The position numbers were made by a program, and so were the translations under genes. Below the pieces are notes generated by a model that did not search any database, was not told the DNA's origin, and saw only the letters and a program-made list of their open reading frames with translations. A stretch of DNA of 64,000 bases. Source: Legionella sp. GTDB taxonomy: Bacteria > Pseudomonadota > Gammaproteobacteria > Legionellales > Legionellaceae. The stretch lies in assembly GCA_031291115.1 (NCBI GenBank), contig JARLJQ010000006.1, positions 19,765 to 83,764 of the forward strand, in the 5' to 3' direction. This document shows, piece by piece, positions 29,201 to 37,326 of the stretch. Position 1 is the first letter of the stretch. Every line of letters begins with the position of its first letter.

Positions 29201-31095
29201 AGGATTGGTGGAATAAAGGCGGTGAGCACGCTTACGTTCCTGAACTGATGATACTTTGGAATAAATTAGGCCAACGAATCGATGAGCTACCAGAGATTAA
29301 TGAGTTTTTACAATTGGGAATGAAGTTTGGTGGTAAAACGTGGTTCCAGTTAATCAATAGTACATTAGATATCGCTCCGGCTCATGTGCTACGAGATCAT
29401 GTTCATCAATTTAAAGGATATTGGGATACTATTGATCAGGGGTCTGGCAAAAAACAGGATAAATTAGAGCAGTTTCGTTTGGGTTGTGATCGTATAAATC
29501 AATTTTATGCTGCAATTAAAGTATTTGCTCTTTCGGAACAAAGTCGTTTAACGAAACAATTTAGTGCATTGGATGACGATAAATTTAACTATATGATTGG
29601 CTTTATAAGCGATACTCAGACTTTAACTTCATGTAGACCACATGCTTTTAAAGCAATGTTAGCTTATTTTAATGACGAATCAATTTCTTTATCCCGTGGT
29701 AAGTTGTTAGGTCAGGTCATTTTGCAAGCCGCTCATTATCAGGAACAGCATCCTGACATTGCGATAGAACACCTATTAAACGGTATTGAACGTTTTAAAG
29801 ACTGCAATGACAAGACCTTAGAGCTCTTGCTGCATTTGATGAAGCAAACTCCAGAATACGATCATACTATGGAGCCTTTATTCGATAATACAGTCTTTTA
29901 TCTGGACAAGCATGTTGCTCCCGCAGCCCAAGCTGAAGTGCAAGAAGTGATACAGGAGTTTTATGCGGCAGCCAAAAAACAACGTGGCGAACCGAAGAAA
30001 ATTGATGAAAGCATACGTTTTGATTTTGTGCATAAAACTTCGAAAGAGCAAAATCGACGTATAAGCTTGATGCATTTATTACAGCAACAAGTATTTGTGA
30101 CCACTAAAGCTCATACAACTGATCATCATGATTATCTGTGGAGCGTGAAACAAAATGAGCAAATGACAGAGCTTGGATTTAATCAATACATACAACACAC
30201 CCAAGCGCTGTTAGACGCCAAGCCTGCCAAGCCTCATGTGAGTCAAGTTCGAGATTTAACCGTGAAGCAGCAAGATAACTTATTGCAGCTAACCGATGAA
30301 TTAGCGGTTATTGGTAAACCTAGATTAGCTCTGGTACCTGATGCGATGACAGATAAATTAAAAAATGTTCATTTAGCTGCGGATTTAACTAAAATAGTGA
30401 ATAAATACCACTACTCCTTATTTAAATCCATCGAACGAACCGTTATTGGTTTTGCGCTAAAAGAACAGGTAAGTCAAATTGCGGAATTAGATGCTCCTGG
30501 ATATCAGGCTGTTTTAGATACTATTAGGGATGCTAAAAAACACGTGATGGAAAGAGATCTTGATGAAAATGAACGTCCTGATAGATGGTTTAAAGTACAT
30601 AGAAGCGGTCAGAGTCGTTTATATAATACATTGAATCAAATGCAAGATATGGTACTGCGTCATTGGTCACAAGATAATGCGAGCTTAACGGATATTATTA
30701 AGTATCAAGAATATAATAAACAAGAGTTTAAAGATTTAGTGGGTTATTTAGATAGATCTATAAAATTTCATTGCGCTACTAATTATCTATCGCCTGATGA
30801 TCCTAAATACAATGACCTCAAGCATCGAGCGGATCGTTTTTTTGGTACGAAAAGAAAGAGTCATATCGAATCTTTAAATACTGCACTGCAAACCTTCAAG
30901 GATGCACTCGATGGAGGAGACATAACAGCAGATTCTGTACGTAAACTAATGAACGAGTTACGGAATGATGTAGCTCAACTTCCTGGTCATATAAAGACTT
31001 TGGCTAACGAAGTGTTAGCAAGAGGAGATTCATTGTTGATGAATCTTGAGCAAAAACCTGCTTTAGAAGGGATTCAAGGCGCATTTAAACTCTAA
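20290..31095 (+). CDS. Giant protein (3601 residues) with SecA-like ATPase core
   Basis: An enormous single ORF, start ATG 20290 after AAGGCGG. Most of it is predicted helical and matches nothing I recognise. Residues about 2030-2560 resemble the SecA motor. They show Walker A GEGKS (2048-2052), then a segment with SLAERDLQEYKNVYDYLGIT like the SecA LAxRD region, and a Walker B DEFD at 2148-2151. After that come SAGVHQLLAVR (SecA DGLHQAVEAK), WEGFSGTISAAQMAFL (SecA LAGMTGTADTE), HVPTNQNDLR (SecA VPTNRPMIR) and GGRTARNG at 2501-2508 (motif VI). A Gln-rich coil is at about 794-820. There is no signal peptide and no obvious membrane segment. SecA itself is about 900 residues, so this is not the housekeeping translocase. 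A secreted effector or an intracellular machine are both possible; the function is unknown. Confidence 0.85.
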   Translation: MFNELYPHLNAKYNIDNFEVVFEALEKHFSDVFQLNVLEDIAKSGLSGGSYERLFDKCMHKLADLHTVEEVVAKLYEVMLRSEITQDIKSQFIFVPSVGHQSSKQFGFLEKTAVDTLKVGEPLSFIDMMRLTNGINGLAVKAGKAVRNVSVVHLNHLIASARIRDEVLSNSEALLINLHRDVRGIPKWGVINFTKQPLQVYCETPLTEREKSELQSVLNTALSEDQFIGATANSLPSTGYTAIAWLDNNITKTWDFDVNADFVYLLKTMIILYFGGDQPGMEFRFTQDERTEYCTEHFQKMIASCEKDENDSLDNIKPGFVFGRYANLLPLGALGEQSFRPGDFSKIIQIVGANRWSLDNITPYCNKGVRTLPYGFIGTLTNYPNLVTETEQSVELAVPENLNIELLKRYYLQACKAAGANNVFFDLLWDNITRPGSSETRQEFYATMLLLAFVRSKAKKRELIITLPAHLQLIEEEQQFIIKNLSENPYVTELTINEDNYSLLRIKEALIPALARNRWLAEKGYLPPLVDDYWRQAARYWLIHLYETPNILEPKEEHELFKRCVLEMGLTGLNELLGFLNDESNHEFVQNIFGSNKPAFYAACTHEVYPKYLDVLLTYLQMRSYFPFSELGISYQPGNNQRLVSLVDEINKLEQFEKTTFTDCLKNPKHCKEFLAELIKAAQEKQWVGLIVIPELEDPESASNQLRELRVMYTFLNDVILHNRHLTVAVMEIKKIQEQTDFTMPGAQAAASSSGSMNAAKSIELNNQEITHISESSLNHLREDSKWPLRKGGVVQLQLQQQQQIEQVRQIQQEQQKMVMNTLEEAITSELVDYNNIERLLAKYFEEFEDENPVKDGAATLKTESETLLQGFFHTWINANPETNATHVIKQMTPEAAKALLRHHSRLPSGLNPENLPKGFYTQQSKDKHLILCYSPELSYINLPNALTLNLNVNVPKAEAWEGDFRQFDLKKYTQFSVQFDKDDWHNMIIFAQLQPQQASYDAAFDDFLWSNASIQGKLEENQDKIKKHWLVFLQAWQYAGEEGVDQFIARSDARLTLTLPHAKDRVLSKISSPELRQWSNQIEMDERYLRALGQIYYRYGDLGLTTFLSKLRQLEAVLGADFFNHFNQTIIAASDNFNCFINPKFFVVLDEMMTKLKPHDAAGNLLAWKVVMEKHMKAVGWENIDTLWHGFEYFVTELTQLGLKLEGHEFDAISSENMLVAMDRILKSLNQIPDMDMQQNFLQSLADLDLTYGGVHYALQHEGFKYFDRQLELHDFVLGAPTYSPDLASLYLWPQNQEAELKMKRTLASQSQLSQQAYRILTDKLSNSDIASRHQLMWLLHTQYNATDIDSIVQSLDGVAPDFQRLIALHLHQAVYGLGNKQLAIDFKAVSALESFAASENIASLLEQYPHGTLLEAASILYQKKRWSNTNVQQLTTLLSAPLHKPDAYPDYLAREAYKLATLFSISNPDKLLEFYTNTSDLRPVVQNELRLLINQLLSINYATSDLDALDSAGNWDLLLQCINAMKGDLAHAATHRIAFMEQLDTQGLQFKYSKSGDLRVILNQPADRPADLGYIVDHEDRLWSFMQKHLLVSVQGDAKDTLKPLMRFFKKLQLNRTYLNEIEPLLSSLETAKEGRYWSATYFYQLLRALQPEDDQMSFPISLIKVMLEEETIAPKLIDSVEKEFPALLIEPLQLILRNTVFDREQQATLCQIVLREYNWQGNVSLLQQIMSTLSTEGYAESRSYALAILAKSTNFYDLEKRFENCRWLLQHQVDPRVAGQWTQTTALWLKALSERKQEEDLFAQIKSQFEDSPLRLSLVLHIVAFSTLRQGLGNNESYLHELNKKASKLVNGLAEMEEQDLIELARAYPQEPSPSADDILRLIKKQKTKNISWSESLDTYNRQPFPEPRTDYGLVSDTRDADLQRMIADTNVSSDQAHQGLSAEKSAQLTLIFSYLKQLESAKEFLDNSKKPVSKMTQEELAKAFHAYSKAIPQDDITRTKVWTILFEVLGRTTRKYPHLAQQFALISNDIAVTSSTRVLQLLMGEGKSHYVAMRAIRHAGQGLIVDVCTAKRSLAERDLQEYKNVYDYLGITTAYIHPKSSHASYMDNQVHYSTLGDLSLFLDEQSYTNQPIVIDPQHRVALFDEFDFIRFEEGRKTEYNYARPTGKTPKQMTWFYQAVNEFYTSHRNELVASGDINLDMLRAFAKSLIGNAGENEEKQHLIHSILRDPMYMVQWLQSAHEAHTLEWGVGFTVRELNIKVGDEAYPMREVIPLSSDNQKMEGSTFSAGVHQLLAVRLNTEARFEGKPQNFHIHPESNIISSQIAAQRMNELWAKWEGFSGTISAAQMAFLNKEYGTQVLHVPTNQNDLRFWHKPAFYRNDEARITALVQQIRTCIENKQSILFSCKNDKKVEQLNAILKGKFTKEELDKHFIFYTNEESRGAFEVLADKFAKESWHGGKKQHAVGLVASGFGRGDNVGVEAVFLFDVNDTNDLLQKGGRTARNGAEGEVFQFYLVDELRHEEERLWEVLAIIVPAVIDDLKEKLNEVVGETEDERLFERIMLLREYVFTLQNAANQGYHNALAQYSSWGMNALGVIDDPAVRQELTTKFSFQLKKLDKLWIDISSQEQLSVDEKIEKIEQQIGTMSIEFTARCNEEELQITPFELARRKPNSVNLVIPEPPRKPTDQDRVIASICSVMSHLPDLLLTDHKVSTIPHDLELLALREDKLQQFAKRITSCTSAVEFMHKLKLSVMQIENPSEAWVALEGAASIKIDTEALFVGVSDSVKVRCALAFDGLLPDLQSQIIAALGVNNLVSADARINEALPIIEYLGTFSLEQQNNWGSEFISKIGQLHQSTTPKLLSLRLNTSHPMSYSHFTALGAILVKTLSKTKALDDQELFDLYSQLDRAVAVAPEQRIRMLAKWEAWMASLPKEEVKPFLMTFCYNMEHFKEGENWDTFSTLVKKTQDWWNKGGEHAYVPELMILWNKLGQRIDELPEINEFLQLGMKFGGKTWFQLINSTLDIAPAHVLRDHVHQFKGYWDTIDQGSGKKQDKLEQFRLGCDRINQFYAAIKVFALSEQSRLTKQFSALDDDKFNYMIGFISDTQTLTSCRPHAFKAMLAYFNDESISLSRGKLLGQVILQAAHYQEQHPDIAIEHLLNGIERFKDCNDKTLELLLHLMKQTPEYDHTMEPLFDNTVFYLDKHVAPAAQAEVQEVIQEFYAAAKKQRGEPKKIDESIRFDFVHKTSKEQNRRISLMHLLQQQVFVTTKAHTTDHHDYLWSVKQNEQMTELGFNQYIQHTQALLDAKPAKPHVSQVRDLTVKQQDNLLQLTDELAVIGKPRLALVPDAMTDKLKNVHLAADLTKIVNKYHYSLFKSIERTVIGFALKEQVSQIAELDAPGYQAVLDTIRDAKKHVMERDLDENERPDRWFKVHRSGQSRLYNTLNQMQDMVLRHWSQDNASLTDIIKYQEYNKQEFKDLVGYLDRSIKFHCATNYLSPDDPKYNDLKHRADRFFGTKRKSHIESLNTALQTFKDALDGGDITADSVRKLMNELRNDVAQLPGHIKTLANEVLARGDSLLMNLEQKPALEGIQGAFKL

Positions 31096-31116
31096 TTAAC
31101 GTGAGTTTCGTATAAG
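31096..31116. repeat. Solo copy of the MITE terminal sequence directly after the giant gene
   Basis: The 21 bases beginning TTAACGTGAGTTTCG right after the stop codon match the left end of the element at 19974-19994 in 20 of 21 positions, in the same orientation. The giant gene is thus bracketed by direct copies. Confidence 0.7.
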
Positions 31117-31124
31117 ACACCGAT

Positions 31125-31156
31125 CATAGATACTGCCTTTAAAGACAGTATCTATG
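31125..31156 (+). terminator. Hairpin downstream of the giant gene
   Basis: CATAGATACTG and CAGTATCTATG form an 11-bp perfect stem around a 10-base loop, 30 bases after the stop codon, followed by TTCTTATTAT. The T-run is imperfect, but position and stem fit a terminator. The remaining spacer to the next gene is AT-rich with nothing else recognisable. Confidence 0.55.
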
Positions 31157-31373
31157 TTCTTATTATAAAATTGACGTGTTTTATCTGACAATAACTTTGT
31201 TTGTTGCGATATATTGTGTTTTTTTGATACAATATGGTTGCTTTTGGCTTGTGTGGTTTTTTTTATATCAAGTCAATTAAAACAAAAGTTTGTCTAATGG
31301 GCATCGTTTTTAAAATGAACGGACTTTCGTCTATAGACAGCACTGTAACATGCAATAATGAGGATTTGTATAG

Positions 31374-32669
31374 ATGAAGCCTGTTATCTCTCCAGCGCAA
31401 GCGTTATTGATATTAATTGATCACTATAAAACCGACCTGCTTAAAATCAATAATTTAAAAAAATTGTATTTATCAGGCGCTAATGCATCTAATATTCAAG
31501 AAATTAAAATGCGTTTAACTGATCCCGCTTTATTGGAATATCATATTTCTTATGATGCCAAAACCATCAGCAATGATCCTACTCGAAGATATTTTGAAAC
31601 CCACCTTGCGTATCAATCTTTAATGTTTAATTTAGATAAAATTTGTTTGGATGATTTGGAGTTTCACTTCAATGCATTAAAAGATTTAGTACCTTTAGAC
31701 GTTCAGGAGGAAATTGAGGATACGTTGAACGGTATATTATGGAGGAGTGGTGACACTATTTCTAAAGAATATGCGAGTTACATACATCAAATAAGAGTAG
31801 GAGCATTGTTTACAACCTTAGATGTTAAAGCCAAAAATAAAATAAGTTTATTGGCAAAATGTTCTTTCTTGAGTGTTGTTAATGCCTCTCATGTTTCTAT
31901 GCCTTTAGATATCTATAACATGGATATTTATGCCAATGAAAGTAAAGGTAAAAAAATATTAGCAGAACAGGAAACAACAAAGAATAGCCATTTGGGTTTG
32001 ATGAAAAGTCATATGTTTCTTCCTTATGATGACATTGCTTGTAGAAAAACAGTATTTCCGTTTATTAAGCCATCCGACCAGGCATTTTTTGTTGAAGATT
32101 CGGTATGGGCCAGAGATAATTTTACGCGATTAGTCCATCCTTTCTCAAACTCAATCTCCGGAACGATGCTTTCCCAGCTACGCGTTCATTTGAAATTAAA
32201 AAGTAAAGGTATTAATACCTTTACTCAATCGTTAGACAAACTTGCGCTATACAGTCAATTAAGCATAGCAGCGATGCTCTATTATAGTGGAGGGCATTCT
32301 TTGCATGAGTTTGTAGCGCCACTTACATTAGAAGCCACGCAGGTTGAGTTTAAATTTATTCCTGGATTTAATACTATTAGCCTTGAGTCACTATTTCTGA
32401 ATAATAATCAATCAGCATTTGCCAAGGCGCTTGATAGCACCATTAACTACAATAAAGCTTATTTGTTAAGAAAAAAATTAAATGTAGAAATAGAAGCGAG
32501 AAATCTGCTATTAGAAAATACAATGGTAGACGCAGTGAAACCTCAAGCAGCTCCTCTTAGTGGAAATAAACGCCACCATTTTTTCATGGTTGATGAGTCT
32601 ACCACGGTTCAGACAACGAACATCGAGAACAGTGAATCAAAAAGACAGATGCTACAAAAATTCAAATGA
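31374..32669 (+). CDS. Orphan soluble protein, effector-like
   Basis: A 431-residue protein that I do not recognise. It has no signal peptide or membrane segment. Residues about 300-320 contain a notable LYYSGGHSLHEFVAPL stretch. The C-terminal 60 residues are polar, with a cluster of Glu, Ser and Lys (NIENSESKRQML). GAGG lies 11 bases before ATG 31374. It follows the giant gene in the same direction after 278 bp with a hairpin between, so it probably has its own promoter. Genome style and position in an accessory block make a secreted effector plausible; this is inference only. Confidence 0.75.
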   Translation: MKPVISPAQALLILIDHYKTDLLKINNLKKLYLSGANASNIQEIKMRLTDPALLEYHISYDAKTISNDPTRRYFETHLAYQSLMFNLDKICLDDLEFHFNALKDLVPLDVQEEIEDTLNGILWRSGDTISKEYASYIHQIRVGALFTTLDVKAKNKISLLAKCSFLSVVNASHVSMPLDIYNMDIYANESKGKKILAEQETTKNSHLGLMKSHMFLPYDDIACRKTVFPFIKPSDQAFFVEDSVWARDNFTRLVHPFSNSISGTMLSQLRVHLKLKSKGINTFTQSLDKLALYSQLSIAAMLYYSGGHSLHEFVAPLTLEATQVEFKFIPGFNTISLESLFLNNNQSAFAKALDSTINYNKAYLLRKKLNVEIEARNLLLENTMVDAVKPQAAPLSGNKRHHFFMVDESTTVQTTNIENSESKRQMLQKFK

Positions 32670-32817
32670 TATCTATGTTATTTTATTAAGAGGTATGGTT
32701 TGTTATCAAGCTACAATTTTAGTTTTTGTCTCAATTAATTTTATTAAATACCTGTCTATGCTCCTAAAGTTCTCTGGTGTATGATGCTTTTAATTCTTAG
32801 CATAGGGAGTGCGCTTT

Positions 32818-34479
32818 ATGGAACAATTCATCTCAAAGAGAGTCATTCGAGCTAATCATGGTACTGAAAAACAAGCTAAAAGTTGGTTGACTGAAGCCGC
32901 CTGGCGTATGCTTTGTAATAATCTTGATCCTGATGTAGCTGAAAATCCTGACTCTTTGGTAGTATATGGTGGCTTGGGTAAAGCAGCCCGCAACTGGGAT
33001 TGCTTTCTCACAATCGAAAAAGTATTAAAAACGCTTGAAGACAATCAAACCTTACTCATTCAATCAGGCAAACCAGTTGGCGTGTTTACTACTCATGAAG
33101 ACGCTCCACGAGTACTTATTGCTAATTCTAATTTGGTACCTCGTTGGGCGACTTGGGAACATTTTAATGAATTAGATAAAAAAGGTCTGATGATGTACGG
33201 CCAGATGACCGCTGGCAGCTGGATTTATATTGGCACTCAAGGCATCGTTCAAGGTACTTATGAAACCTTCGTTTCTGCAGCACGCAAACATTATAACGGT
33301 GATTTGTCAGGCCGTTGGATTCTAACAGGTGGTTTAGGGGGCATGGGCGGGGCGCAGACCTTAGCTGGAACAATGGCTGGCGCCAGTGTTTTGGCTGTAG
33401 AATGTGATGTAACACGCATAGAAAAACGCTTGAAAACCCGCTATCTGGATCGCTACACTGCAGATCTAGATGAAGCACTTACCTGGATTAATGAATCTTG
33501 TAAACAAAAGACGCCTTTATCAGTTGGCATTTTAGGTAATGCGGCGGAAATTTTCCCACAATTAGTAGCACGCGGTGCTGCACCCTCTTTAGTGACAGAC
33601 CAAACCAGTGCACACGATCCATTAAACGGCTATTTGCCTGCAGGATGGACATTAGAACAAGCAGCCCAGTTGCGAAAAAGTGCGCCCGAAGAGGTGGTTG
33701 CTGCGGCTAAAAAATCAATGGCAACTCAGGTACATGCCATGCTGGAATTTCAAAAGCGTGGGATTCCAGTTTTTGATTACGGAAATAATATCAGGCAAAT
33801 GGCTTTAGAGGCAGGTGAAAAAAATGCTTTTGCTTTTGAAGGCTTTGTTCCCGCTTATATTCGTCCTTTGTTTTGCGAAGGCATTGGTCCTTTCCGATGG
33901 GTGGCTTTATCGGGTGATCCAGAAGATATTTATGCAACTGATGAGATGGTTAAAAAACTGCTTCCTGATAACAAACACTTACATCACTGGCTGGACATGG
34001 CCAGAGAAAAAATTGCATTTCAAGGCTTACCTGCTCGTATTTGTTGGGTTGGATTAAAAGACCGTGCCCGTTTGGCTTTAGCTTTTAATGATATGGTAAA
34101 AAATGGGGTGGTTAAAGCACCGATAGTGATTGGCCGCGATCATTTGGATTCAGGCTCTGTAGCCAGTCCTAATCGTGAAACAGAAGGCATGATGGACGGC
34201 AGTGATGCGGTTTCAGATTGGCCGTTATTAAATGCTTTATTAAATTGTGCCAGCGGTGCTACCTGGGTGAGTATTCATCATGGTGGGGGCGTTGGCATGG
34301 GCTTTTCGCAGCATGCCGGTATGGTTATTGTCGCGGATGGAACAGAAAAAGCAGCGCAACGTCTTGCTCGCGTTTTGTTTAATGATCCGGCTACAGGCGT
34401 TATGCGTCATGCAGATGCAGGTTATGCCCTTGCTAAAGAATGTGCTAAAGAGAATTCGCTTTGGTTACCGATGGAATAA
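32818..34479 (+). CDS. hutU: Urocanate hydratase (urocanase)
   Basis: HutU converts urocanate to imidazolone propionate, the second step of histidine breakdown, using tightly bound NAD. ATG 32818 follows AGGGAG and gives 553 residues, the usual length; the in-frame GTG at 32809 has no site. The NAD-binding loop [13 protein letters not shown] starts at about 173, and [17 protein letters not shown] is near the C-terminus. It precedes hutH, which makes its substrate; hutI and hutG are not in the window. Confidence 0.97.
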   Translation: MEQFISKRVIRANHGTEKQAKSWLTEAAWRMLCNNLDPDVAENPDSLVVYGGLGKAARNWDCFLTIEKVLKTLEDNQTLLIQSGKPVGVFTTHEDAPRVLIANSNLVPRWATWEHFNELDKKGLMMYGQMTAGSWIYIGTQGIVQGTYETFVSAARKHYNGDLSGRWILTGGLGGMGGAQTLAGTMAGASVLAVECDVTRIEKRLKTRYLDRYTADLDEALTWINESCKQKTPLSVGILGNAAEIFPQLVARGAAPSLVTDQTSAHDPLNGYLPAGWTLEQAAQLRKSAPEEVVAAAKKSMATQVHAMLEFQKRGIPVFDYGNNIRQMALEAGEKNAFAFEGFVPAYIRPLFCEGIGPFRWVALSGDPEDIYATDEMVKKLLPDNKHLHHWLDMAREKIAFQGLPARICWVGLKDRARLALAFNDMVKNGVVKAPIVIGRDHLDSGSVASPNRETEGMMDGSDAVSDWPLLNALLNCASGATWVSIHHGGGVGMGFSQHAGMVIVADGTEKAAQRLARVLFNDPATGVMRHADAGYALAKECAKENSLWLPME

Positions 34480-34486
34480 TAGGATT

Positions 34487-34570
34487 GTCGCTTAGAGCAT
34501 AGCGAAGGATTTATTTCCCTTCTCCCAAACGGGAGAAGGGAAATAGGTCCTTCGCTATGCTCTGGACGAC
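34487..34570. repeat. Palindromic repeat copy with a nested hairpin
   Basis: The outer arms are AGAGCATAGCGAAGGA and TCCTTCGCTATGCTCT, again a paired change relative to other copies. The usual spacer is replaced by a second perfect palindrome, ATTTCCCTTCTCCC (34513) with GGGAGAAGGGAAAT (34531), related to the hairpin at 11900-11921. It lies between hutU and hutH. Confidence 0.9.
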
Positions 34571-34589
34571 GGATTAAAGGAGTTAGCAG

Positions 34590-36113
34590 ATGTCAGATAG
34601 TTTTACCCTTCACCCAGGGCAATTAACCCTCGACTCAATAAAACATGCTTTAAGCACCAAAAAACCTTGTGTACTTGATGAACATGCTTTTGCTGCAATC
34701 GATGCATCACATCAGCTGGTTAAAAAAGTAATTCAGGAAAAAAAGACCGTTTATGGCATCAATACAGGGTTTGGTTCTTTAGCAAGCCAAACTATTTCAC
34801 CCGATAATCTAAAGCAATTACAGCGTAATATTGTCCTTTCACATGCCTGTGGAACAGGAGAGTTGCTTTCGGATGATATTGTTTCTTTAATTTTATTATT
34901 AAAAATCAATAGCTTGGCTCAAGGCTATTCTGGTGTTCGTCTGAAGCTGATAGAAGCCTTGATTGCTTTGTATAATCATAAAGTCTATCCCTGTATTCCA
35001 GCCAAAGGTTCTGTTGGGGCATCTGGGGATTTAGTACCCTTGGCGCATCTGGCCTTGCCTTTATTGGGAGTAGGAGAAGTTCGCTATCAAGGGAAAATAA
35101 TCAGCGCATTAGAAGGGCTAAAAATTGCAGGTATTGAACTGGTTGAATTAGAAGCAAAAGAAGGGCTGGCTTTGCTCAATGGCTTACAGGTTTCAACGGC
35201 ACTTGCACTCATTGCGCTGTTTACTTGTGATAATTTATTTGAAGTGGCGCTTGTTGCTGGGGCTTTATCAGTGGAAGCTGCTCGAGGCAGTGATGTACCT
35301 TTTGATGATCGCATTCATCAAATACGTGGCCACCAAGCACAACGTGATGTGGCAGCCCATTTTAGGGAGTTATTGGCAGACAGCGCCATTCATGAGGCAC
35401 ATCATAATCTTTCCAGAGTACAAGATCCTTACTCATTAAGATGCCAACCACAAATCATGGGGGCGGTATTGCATCAAATGCGTTTTGTCAGCGCCACACT
35501 TGAAGTAGAGGCTAATGCAATTTCAGATAATCCCTTAGTGTTTAGCGAGCAGGGGGACATTCTTTCCGGTGGTAATTTTCATGGAGAAATTATTGCCATG
35601 GCAGCAGATAACCTAGCTTTAGCTATTGCTGAAATGGGGGCTAATGCTGAGCGTCGGATTGCTCTATTAATTGATCAGCATTTTAGTGGTTTGCCGGCTT
35701 TTCTAGTGAAAGAGGGCGGGTTGAATTCTGGCTTTATGATTGCTCATGTAACCGCTGCATCGTGCGCCAGCGATAATAAAGCATTGGCTCATCCGCATTC
35801 AGTGGATAGTTTGCCTACCTCAGCCAATCAGGAAGATCATGTCTCTATGGCCACAAATGCGGCAAGAAGACTTTTTGAGATGAATGATAATACCGCAACA
35901 ATCCTTGCCATAGAGTTATTAGCTGCCTGTCAGGGACTGGAGTTTTTAAAACCCTTGAACACATCACCTATTTTACAAAAAATATATGATTTGGTACGTA
36001 CGCTTGCAGCACCTTATGACAGTGATCGCTACTTCGCGCCGGATATTGCTGCAGTAAAAAAGATGATTCTTAATGAAGAGCTCACGGATTTAACTCGTAC
36101 TCGCAAAGTGTAA
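34590..36113 (+). CDS. hutH: Histidine ammonia-lyase (histidase)
   Basis: HutH deaminates histidine to urocanate. The 507-residue protein has the typical length. The catalytic MIO group forms from A144-S145-G146 in GSVGASGDLVPLAHL. Other conserved stretches are YGINTGFGSLA near the N-terminus and RVQDPYSLRCQPQIMG. AAGGAG precedes ATG 34590. It lies after hutU with a hairpin repeat between, so the two may be cotranscribed but differently stable. Confidence 0.97.
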   Translation: MSDSFTLHPGQLTLDSIKHALSTKKPCVLDEHAFAAIDASHQLVKKVIQEKKTVYGINTGFGSLASQTISPDNLKQLQRNIVLSHACGTGELLSDDIVSLILLLKINSLAQGYSGVRLKLIEALIALYNHKVYPCIPAKGSVGASGDLVPLAHLALPLLGVGEVRYQGKIISALEGLKIAGIELVELEAKEGLALLNGLQVSTALALIALFTCDNLFEVALVAGALSVEAARGSDVPFDDRIHQIRGHQAQRDVAAHFRELLADSAIHEAHHNLSRVQDPYSLRCQPQIMGAVLHQMRFVSATLEVEANAISDNPLVFSEQGDILSGGNFHGEIIAMAADNLALAIAEMGANAERRIALLIDQHFSGLPAFLVKEGGLNSGFMIAHVTAASCASDNKALAHPHSVDSLPTSANQEDHVSMATNAARRLFEMNDNTATILAIELLAACQGLEFLKPLNTSPILQKIYDLVRTLAAPYDSDRYFAPDIAAVKKMILNEELTDLTRTRKV

Positions 36114-36181
36114 TGCATGGTATTTTGTAGTAAGATACATACCCTTATTCAAAGCACCGTTATCAATAAAAAGAGGATTAT

Positions 36182-36616
36182 GTGACTATTCAAATTTATA
36201 CAGACGGCGCATGTAAGGGAAATCCCGGTCCTGGCGGTTGGGGTGTCTTACTGCGATACAACGGACAAGAAAAAACCTTGCATGGTGGCGAAGGGCATAC
36301 TACTAATAATCGCATGGAATTGATGGCGGCTATTAAAGGTTTAGAATCATTAACGCGTCCTTGTGTTGTTGATTTATATACGGATTCTCAATATTTACGC
36401 CAAGGCATGATGGATTGGATGGCTGGCTGGAAAAAAAACGGTTGGCGTAATTCGAAGAAAGAGCCGGTTAAAAACGTTGACCTATGGCAGATATTAGATG
36501 CATTGGCAGCACAGCATCAGATTAAATGGCACTGGGTTAAAGGGCATTCCGGACATATTGAAAATGATAGAGTCGATGCTTTAGCCAATCAAGGCATAGA
36601 AGAGCTTAGTGAGTAA
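36182..36616 (+). CDS. rnhA: Ribonuclease HI
   Basis: RNase HI cuts the RNA strand of RNA:DNA hybrids. The 144-residue protein starts at GTG 36182; the overlapping ATG is directly followed by a stop. Catalytic residues are visible: D8 in [17 protein letters not shown], the Glu in [14 protein letters not shown], the Asp in YTDSQYL and the last Asp in [10 protein letters not shown]. It overlaps dnaQ by eight bases; rnhA and dnaQ are neighbours in many gammaproteobacteria, though usually divergent in E. coli. Confidence 0.96.
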   Translation: MTIQIYTDGACKGNPGPGGWGVLLRYNGQEKTLHGGEGHTTNNRMELMAAIKGLESLTRPCVVDLYTDSQYLRQGMMDWMAGWKKNGWRNSKKEPVKNVDLWQILDALAAQHQIKWHWVKGHSGHIENDRVDALANQGIEELSE

Positions 36617-37319
36617 ATCAATGCGACAAATTATCTTAGATACCGAAACCACGGGAATTGGGCACGAGCAAGGGCACCGGGTTATTGAAATTGGCTGTGT
36701 GGAACTGATTGATAGAAAATTAACCGGTAATCATTTTCACGTGTATCTAAACCCTAAGCGTTTAGTTGATGAAGGCGCGTTTCGTGTGCATGGAATCAGC
36801 GATGACTTTCTAAAAGACAAGCCTTTATTCGAAGATAAAGTTTCAGAGTTTTTACAATTCATTGGCGGTTCAGAATTAATTATCCATAATGCGCCGTTCG
36901 ACGTGGGCTTTTTAAATTCCGAGTTAAAGCATGCTCAATGGAAGAAAAAAATAAGCGACTATTGCGAGGTATTTGATACCTTAGCTTTTGCTCGTGATAA
37001 ATTTCCTGGGCAGCGAAATAGTTTGGATGCCTTATGCAAACGCTACGGTATCGATCATTTTAATCGCGAACTCCACGGCGCATTACTCGATGCTGAAATT
37101 TTAGCCTTTGTTTATCTGGCAATGACTGGTGGACAAAGCAGCTTATTTGCTGAGGCAGAAGAAGCGGTGAAAAATTCAGCAGTTAATGTGCAAGAGATTG
37201 CAGCGCTTCATTTAGCAAATCCCGTGGTTTTAGTGGCGCAAGCTGATGAAATAGAGCAGCATAAAACCTTTGTTGCGTTTTTGAATAAGAAGTCAGGTAT
37301 TGATCATTGGGAAGGTTAG
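36609..37319 (+). CDS. dnaQ: DNA polymerase III epsilon subunit (proofreading exonuclease)
   Basis: DnaQ removes misincorporated bases at the replication fork. The 236-residue protein has the DEDDh motifs: ILDTETTG (Exo I), [10 protein letters not shown] (Exo II) and [14 protein letters not shown] (Exo III, with His). It ends with a Pol III alpha-binding tail. The start could be GTG 36609 or ATG 36621; the conserved part begins just after either. It overlaps rnhA by eight bases. Confidence 0.94.
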   Translation: MSKSMRQIILDTETTGIGHEQGHRVIEIGCVELIDRKLTGNHFHVYLNPKRLVDEGAFRVHGISDDFLKDKPLFEDKVSEFLQFIGGSELIIHNAPFDVGFLNSELKHAQWKKKISDYCEVFDTLAFARDKFPGQRNSLDALCKRYGIDHFNRELHGALLDAEILAFVYLAMTGGQSSLFAEAEEAVKNSAVNVQEIAALHLANPVVLVAQADEIEQHKTFVAFLNKKSGIDHWEG

Positions 37320-37326
37320 AAATATC

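Noticed and set aside
20290..31095. Giant gene as the housekeeping SecA or as a phage/toxin polymorphic repeat protein
   Set aside because: It is four times longer than SecA, lacks the zinc tail and many conserved SecA stretches, and shows no RHS or adhesin repeats or signal peptide.
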